A stretch of 64,000 bases of DNA from Sinobacterium caligoides (lineage in GTDB: Bacteria > Pseudomonadota > Gammaproteobacteria > Pseudomonadales > Sinobacteriaceae). Position 1 is the stretch's first letter; every line of letters starts with the position of its first letter. Both the position numbers and the translations under genes were made by a program. Below the pieces are notes generated by a model that saw nothing but the letters and a program-made list of their open reading frames with translations, did not search any database and was not told the DNA's origin. Shown here piece after piece: positions 1 through 8,284 of the stretch. Where the stretch lies: the NCBI RefSeq assembly GCF_003752585.1, contig NZ_RKHR01000003.1, positions 930,001-994,000 of the forward strand, in the 5' to 3' direction.

Positions 1-1
1 C

Positions 2-259
2 CACGATCTCGGCAAGTACATTGGCGCCCCGACGATTACCATCACCCTCGACTATATGGCTTCCACCAAGAAGGGAGAGTGGTTATATACCTCCGCAAAC
101 TCCTTGAAAAGTACCCGTTCCATCGGTTTTGCCGAGGGTAAGGTCTATAACGACGACGGTATCAAAGTCCGCGCCAGCGGCAACTACAAACTCCCCGAGA
201 ATATCGAGCAAGCCGAGGGCGTGGCGGTCGCAGACGTCAAGGCGATGCTTAATAGCTAA
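2..259 (+). CDS. PaaI-like hotdog thioesterase, C-terminal part
   Basis: This is a 5'-truncated reading frame that is open from the window edge to a TAA at 257-259. The visible 85 residues carry a GAPTITITLDYMAS stretch followed by an alternating beta-strand pattern (GEWLYTSAN, SIGFAEGKVY, KVRASGNYKLP). That is the usual C-terminal half of PaaI-type hotdog-fold acyl-CoA thioesterases. Such enzymes hydrolyse cytosolic acyl-CoA thioesters; the substrate cannot be judged because the catalytic helix lies outside the window. A 7-bp hairpin follows the stop. The family call is moderately sure. Confidence 0.65.
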   Translation, partial: HDLGKYIGAPTITITLDYMASTKKGEWLYTSANSLKSTRSIGFAEGKVYNDDGIKVRASGNYKLPENIEQAEGVAVADVKAMLNS

Positions 260-280
260 AGCAATAAATACCAGCTCACA

Positions 281-304
281 CTGCCTCAAAAACCACAGAG
301 GCAG
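281..304 (+). terminator. Hairpin after the thioesterase gene
   Basis: A perfect 7-bp inverted repeat (CTGCCTC at 281-287, GAGGCAG at 298-304) with a 10-nt loop lies 22 bases after the stop codon. No U-tract follows, so it is at best a weak or Rho-assisted terminator separating the thioesterase from the bufferin operon. Confidence 0.3.
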
Positions 305-436
305 CAGTTCTGCTCAAAAAATAAAAATATACGCAATAAACTCCGCCCCCCAGCCGTCCCTATGACGTTGACTGAGACAAAGACATCTCAAGCAACATAA
401 ACCGACGTAACCCACCAGGTAATAAATAGGGACATT

Positions 437-715
437 ATGAATAAAAAAGTGTTTATTAATAGCGCTATTGGCGCCGTACTCGCCAGCACTAGCCTCAATA
501 GCCTCGCCGTACCCGACCAACCCGAACAATGGGAAAAGTGCGCCGGCATCGCCAAGGCTGGCGCCAACGACTGCGGTGCCCTCGACGGAAGTCATAATTG
601 CGCGGGGCAAGCCAAGGGTGACAACCTCGATACTGACTGGATCTACCTCGCGGCAGGCAGCTGCGAAAAAGTGACCGGTGGAAATGTTGTCGCAGTAAAG
701 CCAGCAAAAAAATAA
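437..715 (+). CDS. bufA1: Bufferin precursor peptide BufA1 (DUF2282)
   Basis: A 92-residue secreted precursor of the DUF2282/BufA1 family. Residues 1 to about 24 form a Sec-type signal peptide. The rest holds the four family cysteines C35, C46, C55 and C76 in the typical contexts EKCAGIAKAGANDC, SHNCAG and GSCEK. In the family, an MNIO enzyme converts core cysteines to copper-binding heterocycles and the product buffers copper in the periplasm. The ATG at 437 has an AGGGA ribosome site eight bases upstream. It is the first gene of a co-directional set with bufB, bufC, a sigma factor and a membrane protein, which is the standard bufferin layout. The gap of 112 bases to bufB is the largest in the operon. 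No DoxX-type bufD is seen. Confidence 0.88.
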   Translation: MNKKVFINSAIGAVLASTSLNSLAVPDQPEQWEKCAGIAKAGANDCGALDGSHNCAGQAKGDNLDTDWIYLAAGSCEKVTGGNVVAVKPAKK

Positions 716-827
716 TTACCGACAGCTATTGCTTCAGCGCATCAGCCGCAGCACACAGTTCATACTCTGTGCTGCCCGCTTGTTTAATCGATCAACTACA
801 CGCCCCTGAAAATAACGCGAGACCGAG

Positions 828-1766
828 ATGAGAGCACGCACCGGAGAAAATTATTCTAACCTATCGACAACGGTACCTAGCACGCCATTGCAAGGCGTCG
901 GTATCGGGCTTCGACCCAGTCATGCTAGCGAAATACTCAGCACCTTTCCGGCCGTCGACTGGCTGGAACTACTGGTCGACAATCATCTCTGCAACAGCGG
1001 TTTTAACCGCGCCATTTTAATGCCGTTAGCGGAACACTACCCACTGAGTTTGCACTGCGTCAACATGGATCTCGGTGGCTCGCAACCGCTCAACCGAGAC
1101 TATTTTAAGCGCCTCCGCAACCTTACTAACGAGTTGCAACCACGACTGATCTCCGACCATATCAGCTTCTGTCGTAGCCAAGACAGCTACCTACACAATC
1201 TATTGCCACTGCCCTTTACAGAGGAGGCACTAGAACATATCAGCGAGCGTATTAGGCAGGCTCAGGATTTACTCAATCGGCCCCTATTAGTCGAAAATGT
1301 CTCGCGCTATATCGACTATCAACACAGCACCCTGCGCGAAGGGGTGTTCATGACTGAACTCGCCAACCGGACTGGCTGTCAGCTACTGATCGATGTCAAC
1401 AACGCCTTTGTCAACCAACACAACCATCAGCACAACGCCTATCAACTGCTCGATGACCTAGCCCTCACGGCCATCGGTGAAATACACCTAGCGGGGTTCG
1501 AGAAGCGCCAACACTTCCTCCTCGATAGCCACGCAAGCCCCGTTGCAGAGCCTGTCTGGCAACTCTACCAGGAGCTTTGCCAGCGCCTCTTCGCCGCCGG
1601 CCTCGATGCCCCAGCACTGATTGAGTGGGACAACCAATTACCGCCATTGCGCACCCTATTAGATGAGCGTCAATACGCCTGCAACATTCGCGAACAGCTT
1701 CTCGCCAGCAAACTTCCTTCCACCCACACAAGGAACATAAGCAGTGCAGCTAATGAATCAAAATGA
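828..1766 (+). CDS. bufB1: MNIO-family RiPP oxidase BufB (DUF692)
   Basis: A 312-residue multinuclear non-heme iron oxidase of the DUF692 family, a TIM barrel that modifies cysteines in the BufA precursor. Family metal and active-site positions are visible: H76 (SLHCVNMD), D110-H111 (SDHISF), E156 (LLVENVSRY), D189 (LLIDVNN), H220 (GEIHLAGF), D233 and H235 (LDSHAS) and E266 (LIEWDN). The GVGIGLRP start of the domain lies at residues 23-30, so the first 22 residues are a short extension and a later start is possible. The 3' end overlaps bufC by 14 bases when the ATG at 1753 is used, suggesting translational coupling. Family assignment is firm; the exact chemistry on this BufA1 is inferred. Confidence 0.9.
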   Translation: MRARTGENYSNLSTTVPSTPLQGVGIGLRPSHASEILSTFPAVDWLELLVDNHLCNSGFNRAILMPLAEHYPLSLHCVNMDLGGSQPLNRDYFKRLRNLTNELQPRLISDHISFCRSQDSYLHNLLPLPFTEEALEHISERIRQAQDLLNRPLLVENVSRYIDYQHSTLREGVFMTELANRTGCQLLIDVNNAFVNQHNHQHNAYQLLDDLALTAIGEIHLAGFEKRQHFLLDSHASPVAEPVWQLYQELCQRLFAAGLDAPALIEWDNQLPPLRTLLDERQYACNIREQLLASKLPSTHTRNISSAANESK

Positions 1767-2640
1767 GTGCGTCTCTAATAACAACATTAAACTTATCGAT
1801 TTAATCACGTTGCTCGCCACGACCACCGTGCCTGGCGCCAAAACCACACCGCTAGACAACTTGCCCATTCGCTCCGGCAGCGTCGAAGTCTACCGCCAAT
1901 GTAATCATCAGGCGCTCTACAGCTGCCTAACCGATAGCTACCCGCTCAGCTATCACTGGTTAGGTGAACAAGCCTTCTATCAACTGTGCAACGACTTCAT
2001 ACACACTCACAACAGCGACCATTGGGACCTCAATCAATACCCGTTAGGCTTCCGACAGTATTTAAAACGACAACAACCGACACTAGATCAGCGGAAGGGT
2101 CTCGACGCGCATCGGCAACTCACCTGTATAGCAGAGGTCGATGCCACTTTGCATGCTTATTATTATGGCTATCCGTTCCCACTCCCCCCCCATAACGGCG
2201 CCCCCTCACTCAACCTGGAGCGACTCGCAAAGCTCGGGGCTGAACAATTACAATCACTACGCTTCACTGCTCAGCCACAGATGCGGCTATTAATGATTGA
2301 TGACGCTGTCAGTGACTTTATTCAACAACATAAAAGCATCGATCGATCACTACTAACACAAGCACAAGCTCGCCGCCTAGTCGTCAGCCGGCAAGGCCTG
2401 CACAACCAGCTCTGCTTTGTCGAAGACGATTTCTATTACTTTCTACAGCAACTCATCTCAGGCCAACCCCTAGTACACTGCCTCGACGACCTTGCACAAA
2501 CCCCCTTTGCCAAGAGTCTCAAGCCCAACGCCCTGCTAATCGCACTTGAGCGTGGCTGGTTGATCGATTACGATTCTGACGAGGCGGAAAACAATAACAG
2601 CCCTCAGCTGCCTCACACGTTACCTCACAGGAAGAATTAA
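1753..2640 (+). CDS. bufC1: BufC partner protein (DUF2063 / HvfC-BufC family)
   Basis: The N-terminal part matches the DUF2063 family: RSGSVEVYRQCNHQALYSCL, then YPLSYHWLGEQAFYQLCNDFI, a DLNQYPLGF motif and an LTCIAEVDATLHAYYYGY helix. BufC-type proteins pair with MNIO enzymes and present the precursor peptide. The start is ambiguous: a GTG at 1744 or an ATG at 1753. The ATG is listed because it gives a compact overlap with bufB. Length is 295 residues from the ATG, normal for the family. The C-terminal third (HQLISGQPLVHCLDD region) is helical and diverged. Confidence 0.85.
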   Translation: MNQNECVSNNNIKLIDLITLLATTTVPGAKTTPLDNLPIRSGSVEVYRQCNHQALYSCLTDSYPLSYHWLGEQAFYQLCNDFIHTHNSDHWDLNQYPLGFRQYLKRQQPTLDQRKGLDAHRQLTCIAEVDATLHAYYYGYPFPLPPHNGAPSLNLERLAKLGAEQLQSLRFTAQPQMRLLMIDDAVSDFIQQHKSIDRSLLTQAQARRLVVSRQGLHNQLCFVEDDFYYFLQQLISGQPLVHCLDDLAQTPFAKSLKPNALLIALERGWLIDYDSDEAENNNSPQLPHTLPHRKN

Positions 2641-2642
2641 CG

Positions 2643-3122
2643 GTGTTCACCTCAACAGAACTCAACCAACTCTATCAATACGCTCATATATTGACCAATG
2701 ACCGTGACGATGCCTACGACCTGCTACAAAACTGCCTTGAGAAATTCCTTCGCCGCCGCCCCATCACACTATCGAAAATGGGCTACCTGAAGAAAATGAT
2801 CAAACATCAGTTTATCGATCAGTACCGCCATCAACACCGCTACCCCAAAGAGGCTCTGTGCTCTGTCAACGAAACTCACGCCTTACCCCACTCTCTGGAA
2901 AAGACCATGATTGACCAACAGACACTCGAACGACTGTGGCTCAAACTACCCAGCGCAGATCGAGAGCTGCTGTACTTATGGGCCGTCGAGGGGCTGACTC
3001 ATCGCCAGATCGGTCAACGTTTACAGCGCCCGATCGGCACGGTGTTATCACAAGTACATCGTCTTAAAAAGAAACTCAGTCGTGACAAAGTCCGCTACAT
3101 AGCTGAAGTGGATGGACGCTGA
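2643..3122 (+). CDS. ECF-type RNA polymerase sigma factor
   Basis: A 159-residue sigma-70 family protein starting with GTG two bases after bufC. Region 2 is seen as YAHILTNDRDDAYDLLQNCL and the RRRPITLSKMGYLKKMIKHQFIDQYR helix. Region 4 is seen as LPSADRELLYLWAVEGLTHRQIGQRLQRPIGTVLSQVHRLKKKL, a classic helix-turn-helix. Bufferin operons in other proteobacteria are often controlled by an ECF sigma factor encoded with the operon, so it very likely activates the bufA1 promoter under copper or related stress. The target promoter could not be identified with confidence. Confidence 0.85.
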   Translation: MFTSTELNQLYQYAHILTNDRDDAYDLLQNCLEKFLRRRPITLSKMGYLKKMIKHQFIDQYRHQHRYPKEALCSVNETHALPHSLEKTMIDQQTLERLWLKLPSADRELLYLWAVEGLTHRQIGQRLQRPIGTVLSQVHRLKKKLSRDKVRYIAEVDGR

Positions 3123-3123
3123 A

Positions 3124-3219
3124 ATGTGCATATTCACCAACCTTGACCACAAGACCCATTCAGTTTGCCCTGGCAGGAGCTGCCAGCACACCCGACCACC
3201 AGCCGAGCAGAATACATGA
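3124..3219 (+). CDS. Possible 31-codon ORF coupled to the anti-sigma gene
   Basis: An ATG at 3124 lies one base after the sigma-factor stop and opens a 31-codon frame. It ends in a TGA (3217-3219) that overlaps the next gene's ATG at 3216 as ATGA. The peptide holds three cysteines and three histidines (motifs TNLDHKTHSVC and GRSCQH). The tight joins on both sides suggest a leader that couples translation, or a small Cys-rich peptide. No family is recognised, the ribosome site is poor, and it may be chance. Confidence 0.25.
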   Translation: MCIFTNLDHKTHSVCPGRSCQHTRPPAEQNT

Positions 3220-3839
3220 AACACTCTCGACAAGACTCTCTACGTGAGCAGGTTCGACAACAGATCGAGCAGGTAAAACTCGAGCCAGAACAGCTGCTGC
3301 AGTTACAACAAATGCAACAAAACACCAAACGACCAGCATCGCAATGGCTCTCGATCGCCGCCGTCATCACCGTTCTCATTATTATGCCGGCGCTTTACTT
3401 CAACAGCCCTAACGGTCTATCGCTGCAATCAGCGAGCGGTAGCGCTCAGGTAGCAATGATTGATAACATTGCCAATGAGGTCACCAAAAACCATTTAAAG
3501 ATGAAACCGCTAGAGCTCAAGAGCGAATCCATTAAGCAACTACAAGAGTATTTTAGCGCCCTGTCTTTTAAGCCACTTGCCAGCACGCAGCTCACCGCAC
3601 TACAGCCAACAAGGTTGACTTTGCTAGGTGCTAGGTATTGCTCCATTCAAGGGGCAACGGCCGCTCAACTTCGCTATAGCAGCCAACCTGATAATTGGAC
3701 GCTCTACCAGGTTCCCTTTGATCAGTTTAACCAGCTAGGGCTACATGAAGGAGGGGATAGTATTGCCACCTATGCACGAGGCTTAAAAGTCACGCTATGG
3801 CAGGAAAGAGGCCTGCTGATGGTATTAGTGGCGCCCTAG
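3216..3839 (+). CDS. Single-pass membrane protein, putative anti-sigma factor
   Basis: This gene follows the ECF sigma gene and is 207 residues long from the ATG at 3216. A TTG at 3165 would add 17 residues. Residues 1-43 are cytoplasmic and rich in Gln and charged residues (REQVRQQIEQVKLEPEQLLQLQQ). One membrane helix spans about 45-62. About 145 residues then lie in the periplasm with the motif GARYCSIQGATAAQLRY. Position directly after a sigma factor, an N-in single-pass topology and a periplasmic sensor-like domain make an anti-sigma role likely. I do not recognise a named family. Confidence 0.6.
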   Translation: MKHSRQDSLREQVRQQIEQVKLEPEQLLQLQQMQQNTKRPASQWLSIAAVITVLIIMPALYFNSPNGLSLQSASGSAQVAMIDNIANEVTKNHLKMKPLELKSESIKQLQEYFSALSFKPLASTQLTALQPTRLTLLGARYCSIQGATAAQLRYSSQPDNWTLYQVPFDQFNQLGLHEGGDSIATYARGLKVTLWQERGLLMVLVAP

Positions 3840-3925
3840 TCATACTGAACGTAGAACGCAACCGATACGAGAAGGCTGTGTTGACGAGCAGTTACCCTGC
3901 TCGCCGATTAACCGCATTAACTGGA

Positions 3926-4855
3926 TTAACCGTTATCGCTCAACTGCTCACCCCAAGCCTGTAACTGCTCGACACTCGCCCCGACGCCGCCACAGACAAT
4001 GACGACAATATTTTGCTTGTCTTGTAGGGCGGCACACTCACCATAGACCGCCGCCAAGCTAGCACCACAGGCCGGCTCGACCAGAAGGCGATGATCGGCA
4101 AGAAAACGACGGCAGCTATTCACGGCCTCAAGGTCTGTCACTACATGATTGACCACGGGCTGCTCGCTCAACAACTCAAAAGCACGTTCTGCGACAATAG
4201 TAGCCCCCAGAGATGTTGCGACGGAGGTGATCGCATCGATCGCCACATGCTTGCCGGCAGTAGCCGAGGCGGCGAGCGAGGCGGCCCCCTCGGTCTCCAC
4301 GGCGATAACCGGTACCTCTTGCCAGCCGTGGCGCTTTAGCCCCGCTATGACACCGCTCAGCAGCCCTCCACCACCGACAGACAACACGATAGCGTCGGGA
4401 GTCACGCCCTGCGCTGCGATTTCATCGACTATAGAGGCGTGACCATGCCACAGATACGGGTCATCAAAAGGGTGAATATAGGCCGCCTCGGCATTGGTCA
4501 ACGTCATCGCATGGTCGTGTGCCTGCTGCCAAATATCACCATGCACAATCACCTGTGCGCCTTCCTGTTCAATAAGCTCGATGGCCCGTGGTTTTGTCGT
4601 CTTCGGTACGACGACCGTCACAGGCACCCCCAGGCATCGGCCGCTGTAAGCCACGGCCAACCCCGCATTACCACCCGAGGACGACACTAGGGCCTTGGCC
4701 CCCTCTTTGATGTATTGCTCACACGCATACCCCACTCCCCTCGCCTTAAAAGAGCCACAGGGCTGCAGTGCTTCCATTTTCAACCACACCTTCGCCGACA
4801 AGCCACGGCCGACAGAAAGTGATTCGATAAGCGGGGTATTAATATGCAAAGTCAT
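3926..4855 (-). CDS. PLP-dependent L-serine/L-threonine dehydratase
   Basis: A fold-type II PLP enzyme of 309 residues. K37 in GSFKARG is the Schiff-base lysine, SSSGGNAG binds the substrate carboxylate, and SVGGGGLLSG is the phosphate-binding loop. Length and the near-C-terminal IVVIVCGGVGAS fit single-domain serine/threonine dehydratases that release ammonia and a 2-oxo acid; there is no ACT regulatory domain. The start is taken at the ATG at 4855, preceded by AGGA; an upstream in-frame TTG at 4861 is less likely. It stands alone on the minus strand, convergent with the bufferin operon and upstream of rarD on the same strand. Confidence 0.85.
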   Translation of the reverse strand: MTLHINTPLIESLSVGRGLSAKVWLKMEALQPCGSFKARGVGYACEQYIKEGAKALVSSSGGNAGLAVAYSGRCLGVPVTVVVPKTTKPRAIELIEQEGAQVIVHGDIWQQAHDHAMTLTNAEAAYIHPFDDPYLWHGHASIVDEIAAQGVTPDAIVLSVGGGGLLSGVIAGLKRHGWQEVPVIAVETEGAASLAASATAGKHVAIDAITSVATSLGATIVAERAFELLSEQPVVNHVVTDLEAVNSCRRFLADHRLLVEPACGASLAAVYGECAALQDKQNIVVIVCGGVGASVEQLQAWGEQLSDNG

Positions 4856-4924
4856 TATCAAAGATCCTATTTTATAATTAACAATTAAGCCCTTGGGCCG
4901 AACGATAATAAATAGTGCGGGCGT

Positions 4925-5803
4925 TTAAACGCCCTTTGCCCTACGTCGATGTTGGCGCAGACTGTCGAGACTAAAAATAGCCAGGCCGAGCCAAATAAAG
5001 CCAAAGGTCCATAATTTAGTCACACTGAGTGGTTCAGCAAAAACAAAAATCGCGATAAAAAACACCATCGTCGGCGTCATGTATTGCAGAAAGCTGAGTG
5101 TTATAAAACTGAGCTGCTTGGCAGCTGCGCCAAATAAAAATAGTGGCAGCGCAGTGACAATACCGGAGAGTGGCAGTAACCAGGTGTAATGCAGTTCACG
5201 ACTAAAGGCCAGCTGTCCCTGGCTTTGCAGATAGCAAAGATAGGCAATAGCCAGCGGTAGCATCACCAAGGTCTCTGCCGTTAGCGCTGCCAGCGCAGGC
5301 AGCTTTACCTTCTTTTTAATGAGCCCATAAATGCCCCAGCTAAAAGCCAGTGCGATAGAGATTAAAGGTAGCGAGCCCAATTGCCAGAGCTGTAAAACAA
5401 TCCCCGTTGCGGCAAGCGCAATAGCAATCCACTGCGCTCGGCTAAGGCGTTCACCCAAAAACAACATGGCTAAAACGATATTGACCAGAGGATTAATAAA
5501 ATACCCCAAGCTCGCCTCCAGCGCCTGATTGGTACTGATCGAGTAAATATAGGTTCCCCAGTTGATCGACAGCATCACCGCTGCCAGCGACAACCAGAGC
5601 AACAAGCCCTTGTTTTTGCATAACTGTTTGAGTTGCGACAACTGACCCAGTACCGCCATCACAGCAAGCAGTAACACCGAGGCCCACAACACCCTATGGG
5701 CAAGCACTTCGAGGGGGGCCACATCGGCTAACAGCACGAAGTACAATGGGAAGATTCCCCAGAGCAAATAAGCACCGAGGGCACGCAAGAGTGCGGTAGA
5801 CAT
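4925..5803 (-). CDS. rarD: RarD-type EamA/DMT transporter
   Basis: A 292-residue, ten-helix permease of the drug/metabolite transporter superfamily. The N-terminus (GAYLLWGIFPLYFVLLADVAP then LAHRVLWA) is diagnostic for RarD. The two five-helix EamA repeats are seen, with TNQALEASLGYFINPLV in the first and SFITLSFLQYMTPTMVFF in the second. RarD proteins sit in the inner membrane; their natural substrate is not settled. The C-terminal tail is basic (RQHRRRAKG). The start ATG at 5803 is preceded by a GGA-type ribosome site. Confidence 0.88.
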   Translation of the reverse strand: MSTALLRALGAYLLWGIFPLYFVLLADVAPLEVLAHRVLWASVLLLAVMAVLGQLSQLKQLCKNKGLLLWLSLAAVMLSINWGTYIYSISTNQALEASLGYFINPLVNIVLAMLFLGERLSRAQWIAIALAATGIVLQLWQLGSLPLISIALAFSWGIYGLIKKKVKLPALAALTAETLVMLPLAIAYLCYLQSQGQLAFSRELHYTWLLPLSGIVTALPLFLFGAAAKQLSFITLSFLQYMTPTMVFFIAIFVFAEPLSVTKLWTFGFIWLGLAIFSLDSLRQHRRRAKGV

Positions 5804-5996
5804 AGAGAGTATCCAAACGGCGGATTATACGGCTTGCGCCTGTTCGATAGATAGCCCCTAGATATGAATTATTCGTTAGCTTGGTCCTATCGTGAACACG
5901 ACTATATTTCATCAGCACAATAGCTATCATTTGCCAAGTCGCTATAATCTCTGCACAACAACTCAGCAACTAATCCCACCTGCGATCAAGATTGTT

Positions 5997-6359
5997 ATGG
6001 CCAAGCTACTGTTCAACCTACGCGATGCATGCGACGATGAAGTCGAAGAGGTCTTCGAGCTACTCGAGGAAAACCAAGTCGACTTCTACCAAACTCAAGG
6101 CGGTAGCTTCGGGCTCTCAATAGCGGGCATCTGGGTAAACGATGACGAAGAATTCCAGCGTGCTCGACAGTTACTGGATGAATACCAGCAGCAGCGCCAG
6201 CAGCAGGTACGAGCACATTACCGAGAACTGCGAGAGTCAGGACAGCAAGACCGACTGTGGGCACGCCTAAAACGCATCCCCAATCGCATGATCACCTTTC
6301 CCATTGCGATCGTCATTATCTTGCTGCTATCGATAATTCCCTTCCTCTACATGTATTGA
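5997..6359 (+). CDS. DUF6164 family protein, C-terminal membrane anchor
   Basis: A 120-residue protein starting MAKLLFNLRDACDDEVEEV, the hallmark of the DUF6164 family, with the conserved GIWVNDDEEFQRARQLLDEYQ motif. A Gln-rich linker (QQQRQQQ) follows, and one membrane helix (ITFPIAIVIILLLSIIPFLY) ends the protein. The ATG at 5997 is chosen because family homology begins there; an in-frame upstream ATG at 5892 adds 35 residues without similarity. Function is unknown. The cytosolic part has a ferredoxin-like signal-transducing protein (DUF2007-like) feel, which is inference only. Confidence 0.75.
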   Translation: MAKLLFNLRDACDDEVEEVFELLEENQVDFYQTQGGSFGLSIAGIWVNDDEEFQRARQLLDEYQQQRQQQVRAHYRELRESGQQDRLWARLKRIPNRMITFPIAIVIILLLSIIPFLYMY

Positions 6360-6387
6360 TCGCCCTCTATACGCCAGGTTTGCTCTA

Positions 6388-6783
6388 TCAACCGAGGCTC
6401 TGTAATAACAGGGCATAACACAAGCCAAAACCGGCAACATAACTGCCCATACCGCCAATAAAACGCACAATATTGGGCTTAGCCATGGTCTTGAAGGCAA
6501 TCATGCCAATCACAATCGAAAAGCGACAAAACGTCGCCGCAATAGTAAACCAGAGCACCCAGTCCGGCTGCTGTTGTAAGCTAAGCAGGTAAATCAACAC
6601 GGCAAAAACTGGTACAAACTCACAACTGTTTGCATGCGCTCTAACCAACTTATAAAGGGTATTGCTGGGGTCCGAGTCGTAGCCGGCAAAAACATTATAA
6701 GCACCGCGGTACCAGGACACAGCAAACCCTGTCGACAGGCACAACACAATCATTAGTACGATACAAAGTAGTGGGATAGACAT
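6388..6783 (-). CDS. MAPEG family membrane protein
   Basis: A 131-residue, four-helix inner membrane protein. The motif LYKLVRAHANSCEFVPVFAVLIYLL matches the MAPEG signature (RAHxNxxE followed by a hydrophobic helix). The C-terminal FIGGMGSYVAGFGLCYALLL helix completes the bundle. MAPEG members in eukaryotes act in eicosanoid and glutathione metabolism; bacterial substrates are mostly unknown. The start is the ATG at 6783, which has AAGGAA seven bases upstream; an upstream start at 6837 would add 18 residues and bury that ribosome site. It is one of three MAPEG genes in the window (others at 33048 and 57298). Confidence 0.78.
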   Translation of the reverse strand: MSIPLLCIVLMIVLCLSTGFAVSWYRGAYNVFAGYDSDPSNTLYKLVRAHANSCEFVPVFAVLIYLLSLQQQPDWVLWFTIAATFCRFSIVIGMIAFKTMAKPNIVRFIGGMGSYVAGFGLCYALLLQSLG

Positions 6784-7003
6784 AATCAATTCCTTTTTTA
6801 TTATCATCAGGAGCAGCCTATAACGGTCAACACCCATGTCGAGCGCTAACGGGCGCCCCCACTATAATAGTATGTTAGATCCAAGAGGCGCAACAGCTAC
6901 CTTTTCGATTACCTTTACAGTCCGCTTTATAATCTTGCTGACAACTGTTGTTACGACCATCTTTACTGCGTCCGTTAGATGAGACTCACAATAGTTAGGG
7001 TGA

Positions 7004-7372
7004 TCAGTCCGCCAGCGCAGCACCCCTAATGCTTTGCAGGCGTCTGTACAGCCAGTCAGCGGCTGGCTCTACTGGCTTGCCTGGGCACGCGACAGTATAA
7101 GCCTTACCGCTCCAGGAACTCTTGCTGGCTAAGCGATCGATAAAGGTCTCGGCTGAGCTGACGTATTTACCGCCACGTCGATACTTTAACCGTAGGTGCT
7201 CTGCCGCATCCTCGGCACTATGACGGCTGCCATTACGCTCGAACTCACAACCAGAGCCAGCTAACGAGGTAATTAACGCCTCAATTTCCACCTTCTCAGT
7301 CTCGACTTCATCGGCCTGCGCCGTGACAAGAAAGACAGTACTGAGCAACACCGCAATGATTATCGACTTCAT
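7004..7372 (-). CDS. YfeK-like secreted protein (DUF5329)
   Basis: A 122-residue exported protein. The signal peptide (KSIIIAVLLSTVFLVTAQA) is followed by the DUF5329 core: GSGCEFERNGSRHSAEDAAEHLRLKY, then SAETFIDRLASKSSWSGKAYTV and CPGKPVEPAADWLYRRL. Two cysteines may form a disulfide. E. coli YfeK belongs to this family; its role is unknown. The start overlaps the stop of the EEP lipoprotein gene upstream by four bases (ATGA), so the two are translated as a unit and probably act together in the envelope. Confidence 0.75.
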   Translation of the reverse strand: MKSIIIAVLLSTVFLVTAQADEVETEKVEIEALITSLAGSGCEFERNGSRHSAEDAAEHLRLKYRRGGKYVSSAETFIDRLASKSSWSGKAYTVACPGKPVEPAADWLYRRLQSIRGAALAD

Positions 7373-8196
7373 TTCACTGACTCCTTTACCTTAAAGACCG
7401 CCATAATTGGGTTGTGATCCGAGTCTTCACTCAGGACTGTGCCGCTGACCAGCAAATCAAGACCACGCGTGTAAAGGTGGTCCAGATGACGTCCAAACAC
7501 TTGTTTGCGTTGGTCATTCTCGTACTTCAACGGCACCAGGGATAATTGTTTCGCGAACTCATCAACCAGCGCCTGGCGCTCCTCACTCCAGGTATTAAAG
7601 TCACCGGCAAAGATGATCGGCCCGTGGTGTTGCGACACCCAGTCCACCGCTTGCTGCATCTGCTCTCTCAGCGCTTCTGTGCCAATACTGAAGTTGACGC
7701 CATGGATATTAATCACCAACAACTGCTGCTGCTTTCCTGCAATGGGGTACAGACTAAGTGCCGTCGCCTTCGGCGTGCGTAAGATAGGCTCCATACTCGA
7801 TAAATTACAGCTACCCCGAGGCTTTACTCGTGAGGCAGTCAACACACCCGTGCTCTGTGTCGCGGTCTGATAGCCCGGTGCGAAATAGACATTATGACTG
7901 GCTTCGAGCTCGCTAATCATCCGCGGGTCCAGCGTTGCCTCCTGCAATAACACCAGGTCTTTATCATCGGCCAAGCCCTGCAGAGTCGGGAACAGATTAG
8001 GGTTTTCCCCCTTCTGTACATTCCAGATCAACACGCGAAACGTCTGTGGCATGCCCGGGGAAACAGGCTGTGAACTCCCCTGTGTTAACGCCTGACCACA
8101 GGCCTTATAGAGCCGCTCACGCTGCTCTAGGTTGTCACTACATGCCTGCAACAAGAGCAACACCAACGTCAGCCCTAACACTACTATCGCTCGCAT
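7369..8196 (-). CDS. EEP-family lipoprotein, YafD-like phosphodiesterase/nuclease
   Basis: A 275-residue lipoprotein with lipobox LLQAC (C19). The endonuclease/exonuclease/phosphatase fold is seen from about residue 52: RVLIWNVQKG (metal Asn), LVLLQEATLD (metal Glu), INIHGVNF, FAGDFNTWSEER (Asp and Asn), HLDHLYTRG and SDHNPI (catalytic Asp-His). Members cleave phosphodiester bonds in nucleic acids or phosphoinositides; the substrate here is unknown. It overlaps the YfeK-like gene by four bases. Family assignment is firm, substrate is open. Confidence 0.82.
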   Translation of the reverse strand: MRAIVVLGLTLVLLLLQACSDNLEQRERLYKACGQALTQGSSQPVSPGMPQTFRVLIWNVQKGENPNLFPTLQGLADDKDLVLLQEATLDPRMISELEASHNVYFAPGYQTATQSTGVLTASRVKPRGSCNLSSMEPILRTPKATALSLYPIAGKQQQLLVINIHGVNFSIGTEALREQMQQAVDWVSQHHGPIIFAGDFNTWSEERQALVDEFAKQLSLVPLKYENDQRKQVFGRHLDHLYTRGLDLLVSGTVLSEDSDHNPIMAVFKVKESVK

Positions 8197-8284
8197 GAAC
8201 TCTCCAATAGCATCGACTAAAAAACAAAAAATACAGCGGTGTATTTTATACCTCTAACACCGCTAACCACTAGGCCATCACGAT

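Noticed and set aside
407-432. GTAACC motif resembling an ECF sigma-F -35 element before bufA1
   Set aside because: The matching -10 position would fall in the ribosome site, too close to the ATG for a usable transcript. Probably chance; the real promoter was not found.
6875-6988. Cys-rich open frame on the minus strand (SCQQDYKADCKG..GSCC)
   Set aside because: It is in frame with and just downstream of the YfeK-like gene but lies beyond several stops, has no start codon, and no ribosome site. At most a decayed fragment.
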